Part shown: positions 1-8,409 of the stretch, piece after piece | Numbering within the stretch: position 1 is the first letter of the stretch | How the letters are laid out: every line of letters begins with the position of its first letter | Assembly: GCA_020425485.1 (NCBI GenBank) | Contig: JAGQRL010000020.1 | Coordinates: 7,646 to 35,744 of the forward strand | Source of the DNA: Rhodospirillaceae bacterium | Lineage (GTDB): Bacteria > Pseudomonadota > Alphaproteobacteria > DSM-16000 > Inquilinaceae | DNA length: 28,099 bases | Direction: 5' to 3' | Made by a program: the position numbers and the translations under genes | The notes under the pieces: model-generated | What the model saw: the letters and a program-made list of their open reading frames with translations, nothing else | Databases searched by the model: none | What the model was told of the DNA's origin: nothing

Positions 1-480
1 GGCCTGGGGCTGGCGCAGTCGCCGGAAGGCCGCCAGATCTTCACCAACCTGAGCGTGGAGGACAATCTGCGCCTGGGCGCCTACCTGCATGGCGATGAGC
101 GCTACGACCAGGATCTGGACGACGCCTTCAACATGTTCCCGATCCTGAAAGAAAAGCGCCACCAGCTCGCCGGCGGCCTGTCCGGCGGCCAGCAGCAGAT
201 GCTGGCCATCGCGCGGGCCCTGATGAGCCGGCCCAACTGCCTGCTGCTCGATGAGCCGAGCCTCGGGCTGGCGCCGATCCTGGTGGCCCAGGTGCTGGAT
301 GCGGTGAAGTCTCTGCGCTCCATCGGCGTGACCCTGCTGCTGGTGGAGCAGAATGCCTTTGCGGCCTTGAGCATCGCCGACCGCGCCTATGTCATGGAGA
401 CCGGGCAGATCACCATGTCCGGGGCGGCCAGCGACCTGATCGCCGATCCGCGCGTGCGCGAAGCCTATCTCGGCCTCTAG
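1..480 (+). CDS. livF: Branched-chain amino acid-type ABC transporter ATP-binding protein (LivF family), 5' truncated
   Basis: The reading frame is open from base 1, so the N-terminus with Walker A lies upstream of the window. The visible 159 residues carry the LivF-typical SPEGRQIF segment, the ABC signature LSGGQQQ, the Walker B stretch LLLDEPSLGLAP and the switch region VEQNA, ending in REAYLGL, a usual LivF terminus. LivF is one of two cytoplasmic ATPases that power high-affinity uptake of branched-chain amino acids or other small carboxylates. The next gene, for a beta-oxidation-type enzyme, begins 51 bases downstream on the same strand, so the pair may belong to one carboxylate or acyl-CoA operon that starts outside the window. 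This protein is a paralogue of the LivF encoded at 8410-9126. The substrate cannot be inferred from the ATPase. Confidence 0.93.
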   Translation, partial: GLGLAQSPEGRQIFTNLSVEDNLRLGAYLHGDERYDQDLDDAFNMFPILKEKRHQLAGGLSGGQQQMLAIARALMSRPNCLLLDEPSLGLAPILVAQVLDAVKSLRSIGVTLLLVEQNAFAALSIADRAYVMETGQITMSGAASDLIADPRVREAYLGL

Positions 481-531
481 GGCCTTGCTGCCTCTAGGGC
501 CAATCGACCCGGTTCCCATGGAGGAGACCAG

Positions 532-2484
532 ATGCCTGTGACGATCGAGCCACGGGGCGATCTTGCCCTTGTGGTGATCGACAACCCGCCGGTGAACGCC
601 ACCTCTAAGGCCGTTCGTGCCGGGCTGATCGAGGCGGCCCGGCAGGTGGACGCCGATGCGGCCGTGCGCGGCGCCATCCTCATCTGCCGCGGCCGCACCT
701 TCGTGGCCGGCGGCGACGTTTCGGAATTCGATGGCGAACCGCAGCCGCCCCATCTGCCCGATGTGGTGGCGCGCATCGAGGGGGCGGACAAGCCGTGGCT
801 GGCCGCCATGCACGGTTCGGCCTTCGGCGGCGGGCTGGAACTGGCGCTCGGCTGCCGCTGGCGCATTGCCGCCGCGGGCACCAGGCTGGGCCTGCCGGAA
901 GTCACCCTGGGGCTGATCCCCGGGGCCGGCGGCACGGTGCGCCTGTCGCGGGTGGTGGCGCCGGAGCTGGCCGCCCGCATGGCGAGCCAGGGCCAGCCGA
1001 TTTCCGCCGCCGCGGCCCTAGAGGCCGGGCTGCTGGACGCCGTGGTGGACGGCGAGCTGGAAGCCGAGGCGCTGAGTTTCCTCACCGCAGCACTCGCCGC
1101 CCCCTTGCCGCCGCGCACCCTGGAACGGCCGGCCCCCGGCGATCCCGGAACGGCGGCCTGGCAGGAGCTGCGCGCCGCTGCCGGCAAGAAGCTGCGTGGC
1201 CAGGGCGCCCCCGGCTTTGCCCTGCAATCGGTGCGCAACGGGCTGACCATGCCGGCGGCCGAGGCCCTGGCGCAGGAGCGGGAAATCCATCTCAACCTGC
1301 GCAAGGCGCCGGAGTCCAAGGCGCTGCGCCATGTGTTCTTCGCCGAGCGGGCGGCACTCAAGGCCCCCGTCGAGGCCAAGCCCGGCCCGCTTAAGGCGGC
1401 CGGCGTGGTCGGCGGCGGCACCATGGGGGCGGGCATTGCCGTTGCCTTCCTTGATGCCGGCCTGCCGGTAACGCTGCTGGAACGCGACCAGGCAGCACTC
1501 GACCGCGGGCTGGCGGCGGTGGCGCGCATCCTCGACGGCTCGGTGAAGCGCGGCCGCCTGGCCGAGGCCGACCGCGATGCCCGCTGGGCGCGGCTGACGG
1601 GCTCGCTGGACGCCGCCGCCCTTAGCACCGCCGATGTGGTTGTGGAAGCGGTGTTCGAAGACCTGGAGGTGAAGCGCGAGGTGTTCGGGCGCCTGGATGC
1701 CGCCTGCAAGCCGGGTGCGGTCCTGGCCACCAACACCTCCTACATCGATCCCAACGCGATTGCCGCCGCCACCTCGCGGCCGGACGCGGTGGTGGGCCTG
1801 CACTTCTTCAGCCCCGCCAACGTGATGAAGCTCCTGGAGGTGGTGCGCACCGACAAGGTGTCGGACGAAACGCTGGCCACCGCCTGGGCGCTCGCCCGCA
1901 AGCTGGGCAAGACGCCGGTGCTGGCCGGCGTGTGCGACGGCTTCATCGGCAACCGCATCTTGAAGGTGTTCCGCCGGGAGGCCGAACGACTGCTGCTGTC
2001 CGGCGCCCATCCCGGCGATGTCGATCACGCCATGCGTGCCTTCGGCCTGCCCATGGGGCCGTTCGAGGCCCAGGACCTGGCCGGGCTGGACATCGCCGCG
2101 GCCATGCGGGCGGCCAGCCGGGCGCGCGGCGAAACCGTGTTCGCCCCGGTGGCGGACCGGCTGGTGGCGGCCGGGCGGCTGGGCCAGAAGGCTGGCTGCG
2201 GCTGGTACGACTACGAGCCGGGCGACCGTGCGCCCCGTCCGTCCGACGAGGTGGCGGAAATCATCGCCGATGAGGCCGCCAAGGCCGGCATCGAGCGCAA
2301 GGACCTCTCCACCGAAACCATCCAGCGCGCGATCCTGGCGCCGATGGTGGCGGAAGGCCGGCAAATCGTCGCGGACGGCATCGCTGCCTCGCCCGCCGCG
2401 GTGGACCTGGTGGAAATCCTCGGCTTCGGGTTCCCGCGCTGGCGCGGTGGGCTGATGCATTGGGGCGAAGCGGCGGGCATCTGA
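532..2484 (+). CDS. Bifunctional enoyl-CoA hydratase / 3-hydroxyacyl-CoA dehydrogenase
   Basis: This 650-residue multifunctional beta-oxidation enzyme hydrates 2-enoyl-CoA and oxidises the 3-hydroxyacyl-CoA with NAD. Residues 1-190 form a crotonase domain with the oxyanion-hole segment HGSAFGGG and both expected catalytic glutamates, E103 (GGGLELALG) and E123 (LPEVTLG), followed by IPGAGGT. Residues 288-470 form the NAD-binding domain with GGGTMG (294-299), VVEAVFED and catalytic His424 in LHFFSPANVMK. The remainder holds two 3HCDH C-terminal repeats (CDGFIGNRI; a second partial repeat at the end). The length is shorter than FadB (about 730) and closer to the peroxisomal-type or FadJ-like stand-alone forms. 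The ATG is preceded by GAGGAG at 521-526. No thiolase partner is present, which suggests use in an acyl-CoA side pathway; that is inference. Confidence 0.93.
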   Translation: MPVTIEPRGDLALVVIDNPPVNATSKAVRAGLIEAARQVDADAAVRGAILICRGRTFVAGGDVSEFDGEPQPPHLPDVVARIEGADKPWLAAMHGSAFGGGLELALGCRWRIAAAGTRLGLPEVTLGLIPGAGGTVRLSRVVAPELAARMASQGQPISAAAALEAGLLDAVVDGELEAEALSFLTAALAAPLPPRTLERPAPGDPGTAAWQELRAAAGKKLRGQGAPGFALQSVRNGLTMPAAEALAQEREIHLNLRKAPESKALRHVFFAERAALKAPVEAKPGPLKAAGVVGGGTMGAGIAVAFLDAGLPVTLLERDQAALDRGLAAVARILDGSVKRGRLAEADRDARWARLTGSLDAAALSTADVVVEAVFEDLEVKREVFGRLDAACKPGAVLATNTSYIDPNAIAAATSRPDAVVGLHFFSPANVMKLLEVVRTDKVSDETLATAWALARKLGKTPVLAGVCDGFIGNRILKVFRREAERLLLSGAHPGDVDHAMRAFGLPMGPFEAQDLAGLDIAAAMRAASRARGETVFAPVADRLVAAGRLGQKAGCGWYDYEPGDRAPRPSDEVAEIIADEAAKAGIERKDLSTETIQRAILAPMVAEGRQIVADGIAASPAAVDLVEILGFGFPRWRGGLMHWGEAAGI

Positions 2485-2686
2485 CCCGCCGGCCGGGGCG
2501 GCGGCCAGTCCGTTCAAGTGTCGCCCCGGCCGCTCGCGCACCGATCACAAAGTCGCCGTATATGTTCGGCGCAATCTTCGCCACCGAACCGCGGCGGAAA
2601 CGAAGCACTCGCCCGCCGGACGGGTCGCGAACGTGGCTCCGTCCCGAGGGGGGAGAGGGAGCGTTTCCAGTGGTCGGAGATCATCC

Positions 2687-3220
2687 ATGACGACAGCCGT
2701 TATCGACTACACCCGCGGCAGCCAATACGTAGAAAACAACAGCAATGACGGAACCGCCCACGGCCTGGTGGGCAAGCTGACGATCCGCGGCAATACCTTC
2801 GATACCATTGAGCGTATGGACGGATATGTGGCCCTGGACGGGGGCCGCGACTACCCGAATTCCGTGATGTACTGGCACAAGCGCCTCGGCTGCTACGTGG
2901 TCAACCCGTGGCACCAGAAGCGCAACAAGGACGGCGATATCGCGGAGATCCTGATCCACCGTGCCGAGGTGCCTTCGCACCTGAAGGGCTGCATCGGCCC
3001 GGGGGTGCTGTCCGGCTCCCGGATGACCAAGTCGACCGAAGCCATGGCCACCATCTGGAAGCAGGCGGGCGGTGCCGACGGCGTGGACAAGGTGGTGGTG
3101 ACCCTGAGGGTCAACGGCAACATGAAGCAGTTGTCGGAGTGCACCAAATACGACCCGACGCCGACCAACACCTACGGGCCGACCATCGGCGGGCTGCTCG
3201 ACCAGATGCCGTTCTTCTGA
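2687..3220 (+). CDS. DUF5675-like small protein
   Basis: This 177-residue soluble protein has no signal peptide. The ATG at 2687 is chosen over an upstream in-frame start because of the GGAGA just before it and because the added residues are low-complexity Arg/Gly/Ser. The core pattern is a short beta-rich N-terminus (GKLTIRGNTFDTIER), then DYPNSVMYWHKR, then ILIHRAEVPSHLKGCIGPGVL, then an alpha-helical KSTEAMATIWKQAG. The IHRA...GCIGPG spacing and the following Ser-rich helix resemble the DUF5675 family, whose members often sit next to phage or peptidoglycan-related genes. No phage genes are seen here. It has 202 bases of non-coding DNA upstream and a terminator-like hairpin downstream, so it is probably monocistronic. 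The function is unknown, and the family match was made by eye. Confidence 0.72.
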   Translation: MTTAVIDYTRGSQYVENNSNDGTAHGLVGKLTIRGNTFDTIERMDGYVALDGGRDYPNSVMYWHKRLGCYVVNPWHQKRNKDGDIAEILIHRAEVPSHLKGCIGPGVLSGSRMTKSTEAMATIWKQAGGADGVDKVVVTLRVNGNMKQLSECTKYDPTPTNTYGPTIGGLLDQMPFF

Positions 3221-3346
3221 CGCCTGGCCAGGCCCCGGCGGCACAGGTACGGCATCGAACCAGGCAGGCATGCTGTCGCGGCAGCCCGCGGCAGGGTGAG
3301 CCCGAAGCCTGCGCAGCGTGGCCGGAACCGCGTATGATCCCTCTGA

Positions 3347-3380
3347 GGGCGGGCGCGCCTGCGTCCGCCCCTTAGTCTTT
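3347..3380 (+). terminator. Terminator-like hairpin after the DUF5675-like gene
   Basis: GGGCGGGCGC (3347-3356) pairs with GCGTCCGCCC (3361-3370) through a 4-base loop, with one G-T pair, followed by the T-rich CTTAGTCTTT. It lies between the DUF5675-like gene and the AEC permease. The rest of the 225-base gap (3221-3445) shows nothing else recognisable. Confidence 0.55.
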
Positions 3381-3445
3381 GGCGTCCCCACCGCCGGCGC
3401 CCCTGCCGGCGGACCCGGCCGCAGCATCACGGGATCAAGACGCGC

Positions 3446-4393
3446 ATGATGGCGATCATCGACATCGTCGGGCCGGTGTTCCTGGTCGTCGCCGTTGGCT
3501 ATTTCAGCGTGCGCATCGGGCTGTTTCCCGCCGCCGGCGTTTCCGGGCTGATCGCCTTCGTCAACACCTTCGCAACGCCCTGCCTGCTGTTCCGGGCGAT
3601 GCTGACGGTGGATTTCGCCACCGCCTTCCACCCTGCCTATCTGGCCTCGTTCTATGCCGGCGCGTTCGTCGCCTTCGCCATCGGGGTGCTGGCCGCCCGT
3701 ACCGTCTTCCGGCGCCGGCCCGGCGAATCCGTCGTCTTCGGATTTGCCGCCTATTTCTCCAACACGGTGCTGCTGGGCCTGCCCATCGTCCACCGCGCCT
3801 ATGGCGAAGAGGCGCTGCCGCTGATCTACACCATCATCGGCCTGCACGCGCCGATCCTGATGAGCTTCGGCATGGTGATGATGGAGCTGGCGCGGCGCGA
3901 TGCCGAACCGCTCGGCCGGGCGCTGCTTGGTGCCGCCAAGCGGGTGGCCACCAACCCGCTGCTGATCGGCATCATGCTGGGGCTGCTCACCAACCTGTCG
4001 GGCCTGGAATTGCCGGAGGTGTTGGATGCCGCCACGCAGACCATGGCGCTGGCGGTGCTGCCGGCGGCCCTGTTCGGGCTGGGCGGCGCGCTCAACGAAT
4101 ACAAGCTGCAGGAAAGCTGGGGCCAGGCGGTTGCCGCCGCCGGCCTGAAACTGGTGCTCCACCCCGCACTGGTGCTGCTGGCGACGCACTACCTGTTCCA
4201 CCTGCCGTGGGAGCTGGTGCGGGTGGCGGTGGTGACCGCGGCCATGCCGTCCGGCCTCAACGTCTATATCTTCGCGACCTTCTACAAACGCGCCACCGAT
4301 GTGGCCGCCAACACCGTGCTGATCGCCACCGTGATGGCGGTGGCCACCATTTCGCTGTGGCTGGTGGTGCTCGACCGGCTGGCCCCCGTGTAG
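3446..4393 (+). CDS. AEC (auxin efflux carrier) family transporter
   Basis: This 315-residue integral membrane protein is built of about ten hydrophobic segments from residue 4 (IIDIVGPVFLVVAVGYFSV) to the C-terminus (TVMAVATISLWLVVL). The family hallmark NTFATPCLLFRAM lies in the first third, AYFSNTVLLGLPIV follows, and the second half repeats the pattern (NPLLIGIMLGLLTNLSGL; TAAMPSGLNVYIFA). AEC proteins are secondary transporters of small carboxylates such as malate or malonate, or of auxin-like acids. The ATG at 3446 is followed by a second Met; no strong ribosome binding site is visible. The gene is closed by an intrinsic terminator at 4439-4471, which separates it from the downstream catabolic island. 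The substrate is unknown. Confidence 0.88.
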   Translation: MMAIIDIVGPVFLVVAVGYFSVRIGLFPAAGVSGLIAFVNTFATPCLLFRAMLTVDFATAFHPAYLASFYAGAFVAFAIGVLAARTVFRRRPGESVVFGFAAYFSNTVLLGLPIVHRAYGEEALPLIYTIIGLHAPILMSFGMVMMELARRDAEPLGRALLGAAKRVATNPLLIGIMLGLLTNLSGLELPEVLDAATQTMALAVLPAALFGLGGALNEYKLQESWGQAVAAAGLKLVLHPALVLLATHYLFHLPWELVRVAVVTAAMPSGLNVYIFATFYKRATDVAANTVLIATVMAVATISLWLVVLDRLAPV

Positions 4394-4438
4394 GGCCGTC
4401 TCACCGGGGCCAGGGGCGGGTCCCGCAGCGCCCAGGAC

Positions 4439-4471
4439 AAAGCCCGCCATCCCGTTGAGATGGCGGGCTTT
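4439..4471 (+). terminator. Intrinsic terminator after the AEC permease
   Basis: A perfect 13-bp stem AAAGCCCGCCATC / GATGGCGGGCTTT has a 7-base loop (4452-4458). The A-start/T-end arms make it usable in both directions. It insulates the AEC gene from the promoter at 4535. Confidence 0.85.
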
Positions 4472-4525
4472 CGAACCAAGCACACGCACCGAAGTGAACG
4501 GAAATCTGGCGGCTTTCTTGTAGAA

Positions 4526-4562
4526 TGTCAACAGTTGACAAGCAAGTCGCCGTCCCTAAGAT
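4526..4562 (+). promoter_or_regulatory. Promoter with overlapping GntR-type operator (site A)
   Basis: The perfect palindrome TGTCAACAGTTGACA (4526-4540) includes a consensus -35 box TTGACA (4535-4540). After a 16-base spacer comes TAAGAT (4557-4562), a fair -10 box, followed by the lyase ATG at 4593. The same palindrome recurs in front of the other units of this island, so it is read as the binding site of the GntR regulator encoded at 16843-17535. Occupancy would block the -35 box and repress. The site is seen directly; its ligand protein is inferred. Confidence 0.8.
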
Positions 4563-4592
4563 TGGCCTGCCTTGAATGCAGGAAATCAACAC

Positions 4593-5507
4593 ATGCACGA
4601 TTCCGAGGAAGCTGGCCGGGCACCGCTTGGTTATCGCGATGCCGCCGAACGCCGACGGCTCCTGAAACGGCTGGTCTCCGAACGGAAGGCTGTGCTCCTG
4701 CCCGGTGCGGCGAATGCCCTGACGGCGCTGGTGATCGAGGATCTGGGCTATCGCGCCCTCTACCTGACCGGTGCGGGACTGACCAACACCAATCTGGGGC
4801 AGCCGGACCTCGGGCTGATCACGGCCACCGAAGTGATCGAGGCGACGGCCCGCATCAGCGACGTCTGCCAGCTACCGCTGATCGTCGACATGGATACCGG
4901 CTTCGGCAACGCGCTCAACGCCTACACCACGGTGCAGAAGCTGGAATCGGCCGGGGCTGCCGGCATCCAGATCGAAGACCAGATCTTCCCCAAGAAGTGC
5001 GGCCACTTCTCGGGCAAGGGCGTGGTCCCGATCGAGGAGATGGTCGGCAAGCTGCGCGCCTGCCTGGATGCCCGGCGCGACCCCAACACCCAGATCATCG
5101 CCCGCACCGATGCGCGCGCGGTGGAAGGCTTCGAGGCGGCGATGGAGCGCGCCCACAAGATGATCGAAGCGGGGGCCGACATCACCTTCGTGGAAGCGCC
5201 GGAGAGCGAGGCGGAAATCCGCGCGATCGGCCAGCTTCCCGCCCCGCAGATGCTCAACCTGGTGGTCGGCGGGCGCACGCCGATGATGGCGCCGGAAGAT
5301 CGCATCGCCGCCGGCTTCTCCCTGGTGCTCTATGCCAACGCGGCCCTGCAGGCGAGCGTGAAGGCGATGCAGGAGGTGCTGGGATCGCTGCTCAAGGACG
5401 GATCGCTCGACAAGGTGTCCGACCGGCTGGCGAGCTTCAGCGAACGCCAGCGCCTGGTGGGCAAGCCGGGCTATGATGCCCTGTCGCAGCGATACGAAGG
5501 GGCGTAG
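4593..5507 (+). CDS. Isocitrate lyase/PEP mutase superfamily C-C lyase (methylisocitrate- or dimethylmalate-lyase-like)
   Basis: This 304-residue TIM-barrel lyase cleaves 2-hydroxy (substituted) dicarboxylates to pyruvate, glyoxylate or a related oxoacid plus a second carboxylate, using Mg2+. It has the superfamily loop PKKCGH with C136 as the likely acid/base, and Mg ligands in VDMDTGFGN (D99, D101), IQIEDQ and ARTDAR. The NTNLGQPDLGLI segment is typical of the PrpB / 2,3-dimethylmalate lyase / oxaloacetate decarboxylase branch rather than of true isocitrate lyase, and the length fits that branch. The ATG at 4593 is preferred to an in-frame TTG at 4572 because AGGAAA (4580-4585) lies 7 bases before it. 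It is co-transcribed with the PrpF gene 30 bases downstream, under operator site A. The exact substrate is unresolved. Confidence 0.88.
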   Translation: MHDSEEAGRAPLGYRDAAERRRLLKRLVSERKAVLLPGAANALTALVIEDLGYRALYLTGAGLTNTNLGQPDLGLITATEVIEATARISDVCQLPLIVDMDTGFGNALNAYTTVQKLESAGAAGIQIEDQIFPKKCGHFSGKGVVPIEEMVGKLRACLDARRDPNTQIIARTDARAVEGFEAAMERAHKMIEAGADITFVEAPESEAEIRAIGQLPAPQMLNLVVGGRTPMMAPEDRIAAGFSLVLYANAALQASVKAMQEVLGSLLKDGSLDKVSDRLASFSERQRLVGKPGYDALSQRYEGA

Positions 5508-5537
5508 TCCCCACCCGGACGGTTCAGGAGACCGTAG

Positions 5538-6677
5538 ATGAGCCTGCGCGACTTGCCGGCGCTGTTCATGCGCGGCGGCACCTCCAAGGCGGTCGTGGTC
5601 GACATCCGCGACCTGCCGGAAGACCGGGCCGCCTGGGATGCCATCTTCCTGGCGGTCCTGGGATCGCCGGACCCCAACGGCCGCCAGCTCGACGGCATGG
5701 GCGGCGGCATCTCCTCCCTGTCCAAGGTCTGCGTGCTCGGCCCGCCAAGCCGGCCCGACGCCGATGTGGACTACACCTTCGCCCAGGTGGCGATCCGCGA
5801 TGCCACCGTCGACTACGGCGGCAACTGCGGCAACATGAGTGCCGCCATGGGCCCCGCCGCGTTCGAGCTGGGCCTGTTGCCGCCGCCGGATGACGGCGAA
5901 GCGGTGGTGCGCGTGCACAACACCAATACTCGCAAGGTCATCCGCGCCCGCTTCCCCGTGGTGGACGGCAGGCTGGATCCCGACGGCACGCTGGCGATCG
6001 ACGGCGTCAGCGGCACGGCAGCACCGATCCGGCTGGAATTCCTCGACCCCGGCGGGGCGAAGACCGGCAGTCTGCTGCCCACCGGCAACGCCGTGGACAC
6101 GCTCAGCCTGCCCGATGGGCGGGAGGTGACGGCCAGCCTGGTGGACGCCGCGAACCCCTGCGTGTTCGTGGCGGCGGCCGACCTGGGCAAGACCGCCACC
6201 GAGCACCCGGACGCCATGGACGCCGACACCGCGTTCATGGAAACGATGGAGGCCATTCGCCGCGCCGGTTCGGTCGCCATGGGCATCACCGCCGACCTGG
6301 AGGCGGCCGCGCGGATGCCCAGCGTTCCCAAGGTGTCCCTCGTCGCCGCCCCGACCGATGCTGTCACCCTGTCGGGCCGCGTCGTGCGGGCGGACGAAGC
6401 GGCGGTGATCGTGCGCATGCTGTCGGTCGGCCAGCCGCACCGCGCCGTGCCGATCACCGGGGCCATCTGCCTGGCGGTCGCCACGCGCGTGCCGGGGTCG
6501 ATCCCGCATGCCGCCTGCGCCGCCCCGGCGGGGCCGCTGACGATCTCCCACCCCTCCGGCACCATCCTGGTGGATGCCGAGGTGGCGGAGGACGGCGGTG
6601 CGCCCCGCGCGCTCAGCGGCACCGTCTACCGGACCGCGCGCAAGCTGTTTACGGGCACCGTGCACTACCGGGATTAG
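5538..6677 (+). CDS. PrpF family isomerase (aconitate / methylitaconate / oxalomesaconate isomerase-like)
   Basis: This 379-residue protein has two diaminopimelate-epimerase-like halves. PrpF-family enzymes move a carbon-carbon double bond in unsaturated di- and tricarboxylates: cis/trans-(2-methyl)aconitate, 3-methylitaconate to dimethylmaleate, or 4-oxalomesaconate keto/enol. Visible hallmarks are RGGTSK (12-17), LDGMGGGISSLSK ending in K63, and GGNCGNM with C97. By spacing, K63 and C97 correspond to the catalytic Lys/Cys pair of PrpF. The GG-S sequences and the late AVPITGA segment also fit. AGGAG at 5526-5530 sets the ATG. The gene follows the C-C lyase by 30 bases, a pairing also used in dimethylmalate/methylitaconate catabolism. 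A terminator shared with the convergent flavoprotein operon follows. Which acid it isomerises is not known. Confidence 0.88.
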   Translation: MSLRDLPALFMRGGTSKAVVVDIRDLPEDRAAWDAIFLAVLGSPDPNGRQLDGMGGGISSLSKVCVLGPPSRPDADVDYTFAQVAIRDATVDYGGNCGNMSAAMGPAAFELGLLPPPDDGEAVVRVHNTNTRKVIRARFPVVDGRLDPDGTLAIDGVSGTAAPIRLEFLDPGGAKTGSLLPTGNAVDTLSLPDGREVTASLVDAANPCVFVAAADLGKTATEHPDAMDADTAFMETMEAIRRAGSVAMGITADLEAAARMPSVPKVSLVAAPTDAVTLSGRVVRADEAAVIVRMLSVGQPHRAVPITGAICLAVATRVPGSIPHAACAAPAGPLTISHPSGTILVDAEVAEDGGAPRALSGTVYRTARKLFTGTVHYRD

Positions 6678-6719
6678 GTTGCATCGGTTCCAGCCCGCTC
6701 CCCGCCTGCCAACAAAGAG

Positions 6720-6751
6720 AGCCGGCCCCCGAACGGGGAGCCGGCTTTCTT
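6720..6751. terminator. Bidirectional terminator between prpF-like and flavoprotein genes
   Basis: AGCCGGC (6720-6726) pairs with GCCGGCT (6740-6746), and an inner CCCC/GGGG extension around a GAAC loop carries one bulged A. It is flanked by AAAGAG upstream and TTCTTC downstream. It lies between convergent genes and can serve both. Confidence 0.78.
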
Positions 6752-6820
6752 CGTCTCTCACCGCCGGGGCAACCGCCGGAGGGTTCCCTCCAGCGACGCC
6801 CCACCGGGCTAGGCGAGGGA

Positions 6821-8311
6821 TCAGTTGGCCGACACGCCGGCGTAGGCGGACGCACTTTCGCCGGCCAGCTTGCCGAACACCGAGCCGGACATCAGGCCGG
6901 TGCCGCCGGGGTAGTTTTCGAAGAACAGCCCGCCCACCAGCTCGCCGGCGGCATAGAGGCCGGGGATCGACTGGTCGGTCATGTCCTGCACCTCGCCCTT
7001 GGTGTTCACCTGCAGCCCGCCGAAGGTGAAGGTGATGCCGGTGGTGCACACGAAGGCCACATAGGGCGGCTTGTTGATCGGCAGCGCCCAGTTGGACTTG
7101 GGCGGCTCGATCCCGGTGGTGCACTTGCCGTCCAGGATCGCCGGGTTGTAGGGCTGGTCGCCGCAGGCTTCGTTGTACTCCTGCACCGTCTTGGCCAGCT
7201 TCTGGGGATCCAGCTCCAGCTGCTCGGCCAGCTCCTCGATGGTGTCGGCTTCGGCCTTGGTCACCTCACGGATGCGGTATTCGTCGCGCAGCATGGCCAC
7301 CGTCTGCTGGTCGAAGATCTGCACGCAGGTGCGGTTGGGCTGCGCCATGATCTCGCGGCCGTACTTGGCGTAGGTGAGGTTGCGGTAGTCGGCCCCCTCG
7401 TCGACGAAGCGGTTGCAGTCGGTGTTGACCATGATGCCCAGCGGGTAGGAGTGCTTCTGGAAGTTGTCCAGCACCCAGCGGTCGCCGTAGGGCGGGGCGG
7501 AGATATCCCATTCGCAGGCGTGGCAGGACGACCAGTTGCCGTAGGGCCGGGCGCCGATGGCCAGCGCCATGTTGATGCCCTCGCCCATGTTGTGGCGGGT
7601 GCCGCGCACACGGCACAGGTCCCAGCCCGATCCCAGGTAGCGCACGCGCATTTCCGGGTTCGATTCGAAGCCGCCGCAGGCCAGGATCACCGCCTTGCAG
7701 GCGATTTCCGAATAGCCTTCCTTGGCGCGCACCTTCACGCCCGTCACCGTGCGGTCGTTCGCCTGGATCAGGCCGATGGCCGCCGTGCCGTAGCGGATTT
7801 CGATGCCCATCTTCTGGGCTTCCAGCAGTTCGGCTTCCACCAGTCCGGCGCCGCCGCCGACGGCTTCGATGTTCACGCCGCCATAGAAGTGGTGCTTGCC
7901 GTCGACGACGAAGGACTGGCGGCCGAACATCGGCACGAAGCGGATGTTGTGGCTGCGCAGCCAGGCCATGGTCGGCCGCGACCGGTCGACCAGCAGGTTG
8001 GCCAGATCGTCGTCGGACTGGTGCTTGGTGACCTCCATGAGCTGGTCATAGAAGAACTCGCGGCTGTGCGGCGGCAGCACGATCTGGTCGCGCTCGGCGT
8101 CCGACAGGTCGGTCAGGATGTCCTCTACCACATCGTCCAGCCCGTCGTGGGAGAAGCGGAAACCGCCGGCGGTGAAGTAGGAGTTGCCGCCCTTCTCGTC
8201 CTCGGGCGCACGCTCCAGCACCAGCACCTTGGCGCCATTCTCTTTTGCGGAGAGGGCTGCACAGAGGGCTGCATTGCCGCAGCCAACAACAACAACGTCA
8301 TAGTCGGCCAA
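6821..8311 (-). CDS. FAD-dependent dehydrogenase of the TcuA / fumarate reductase flavoprotein family
   Basis: This 496-residue flavoprotein is predicted to desaturate or reduce a C-C bond next to carboxylates; tricarballylate dehydrogenase TcuA (tricarballylate to cis-aconitate) is the nearest named relative by motif. The N-terminus has an FAD Rossmann motif DVVVVGCGNAALCAA with the acidic strand end LVLER, then GGNSYFTAGGFRF. The C-terminus has GITFTFGGLQVNTKGEV and GLYAAGELVGGLFFENYPGG, the second FAD-contact segment of the fumarate reductase family. The start is TTG at 8311, preceded by GGAGA six bases upstream; no ATG fits. It is the last gene of the livKHMGF operon, 98 bases after livF, so its product probably acts on the imported compound. 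No TcuB-like redox partner is encoded nearby. A 3-ketosteroid-dehydrogenase-like role cannot be excluded. Confidence 0.82.
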   Translation of the reverse strand: MADYDVVVVGCGNAALCAALSAKENGAKVLVLERAPEDEKGGNSYFTAGGFRFSHDGLDDVVEDILTDLSDAERDQIVLPPHSREFFYDQLMEVTKHQSDDDLANLLVDRSRPTMAWLRSHNIRFVPMFGRQSFVVDGKHHFYGGVNIEAVGGGAGLVEAELLEAQKMGIEIRYGTAAIGLIQANDRTVTGVKVRAKEGYSEIACKAVILACGGFESNPEMRVRYLGSGWDLCRVRGTRHNMGEGINMALAIGARPYGNWSSCHACEWDISAPPYGDRWVLDNFQKHSYPLGIMVNTDCNRFVDEGADYRNLTYAKYGREIMAQPNRTCVQIFDQQTVAMLRDEYRIREVTKAEADTIEELAEQLELDPQKLAKTVQEYNEACGDQPYNPAILDGKCTTGIEPPKSNWALPINKPPYVAFVCTTGITFTFGGLQVNTKGEVQDMTDQSIPGLYAAGELVGGLFFENYPGGTGLMSGSVFGKLAGESASAYAGVSAN

Positions 8312-8409
8312 AGTTCGTCTCCTTGCTCGTTGGCCGCCAGGGTTCGGCGGCTTGCTTGGTGCGCAACGGCCGAGGGGACCGGCCGCTGCGGGGTGTCAGG
8401 CGCGGCGGG

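Noticed and set aside
2681..4531. 616-residue minus-strand open frame
   Set aside because: It is antisense to the DUF5675-like and AEC genes and spans two terminators; its composition is shadow-like.
4872..7124. 750-residue open frame on the minus strand
   Set aside because: It is antisense to the lyase and PrpF genes and runs into the flavoprotein gene in another frame. Its sequence is a Gly/Arg/His/Ala-rich shadow typical of high-GC DNA with no recognisable fold.
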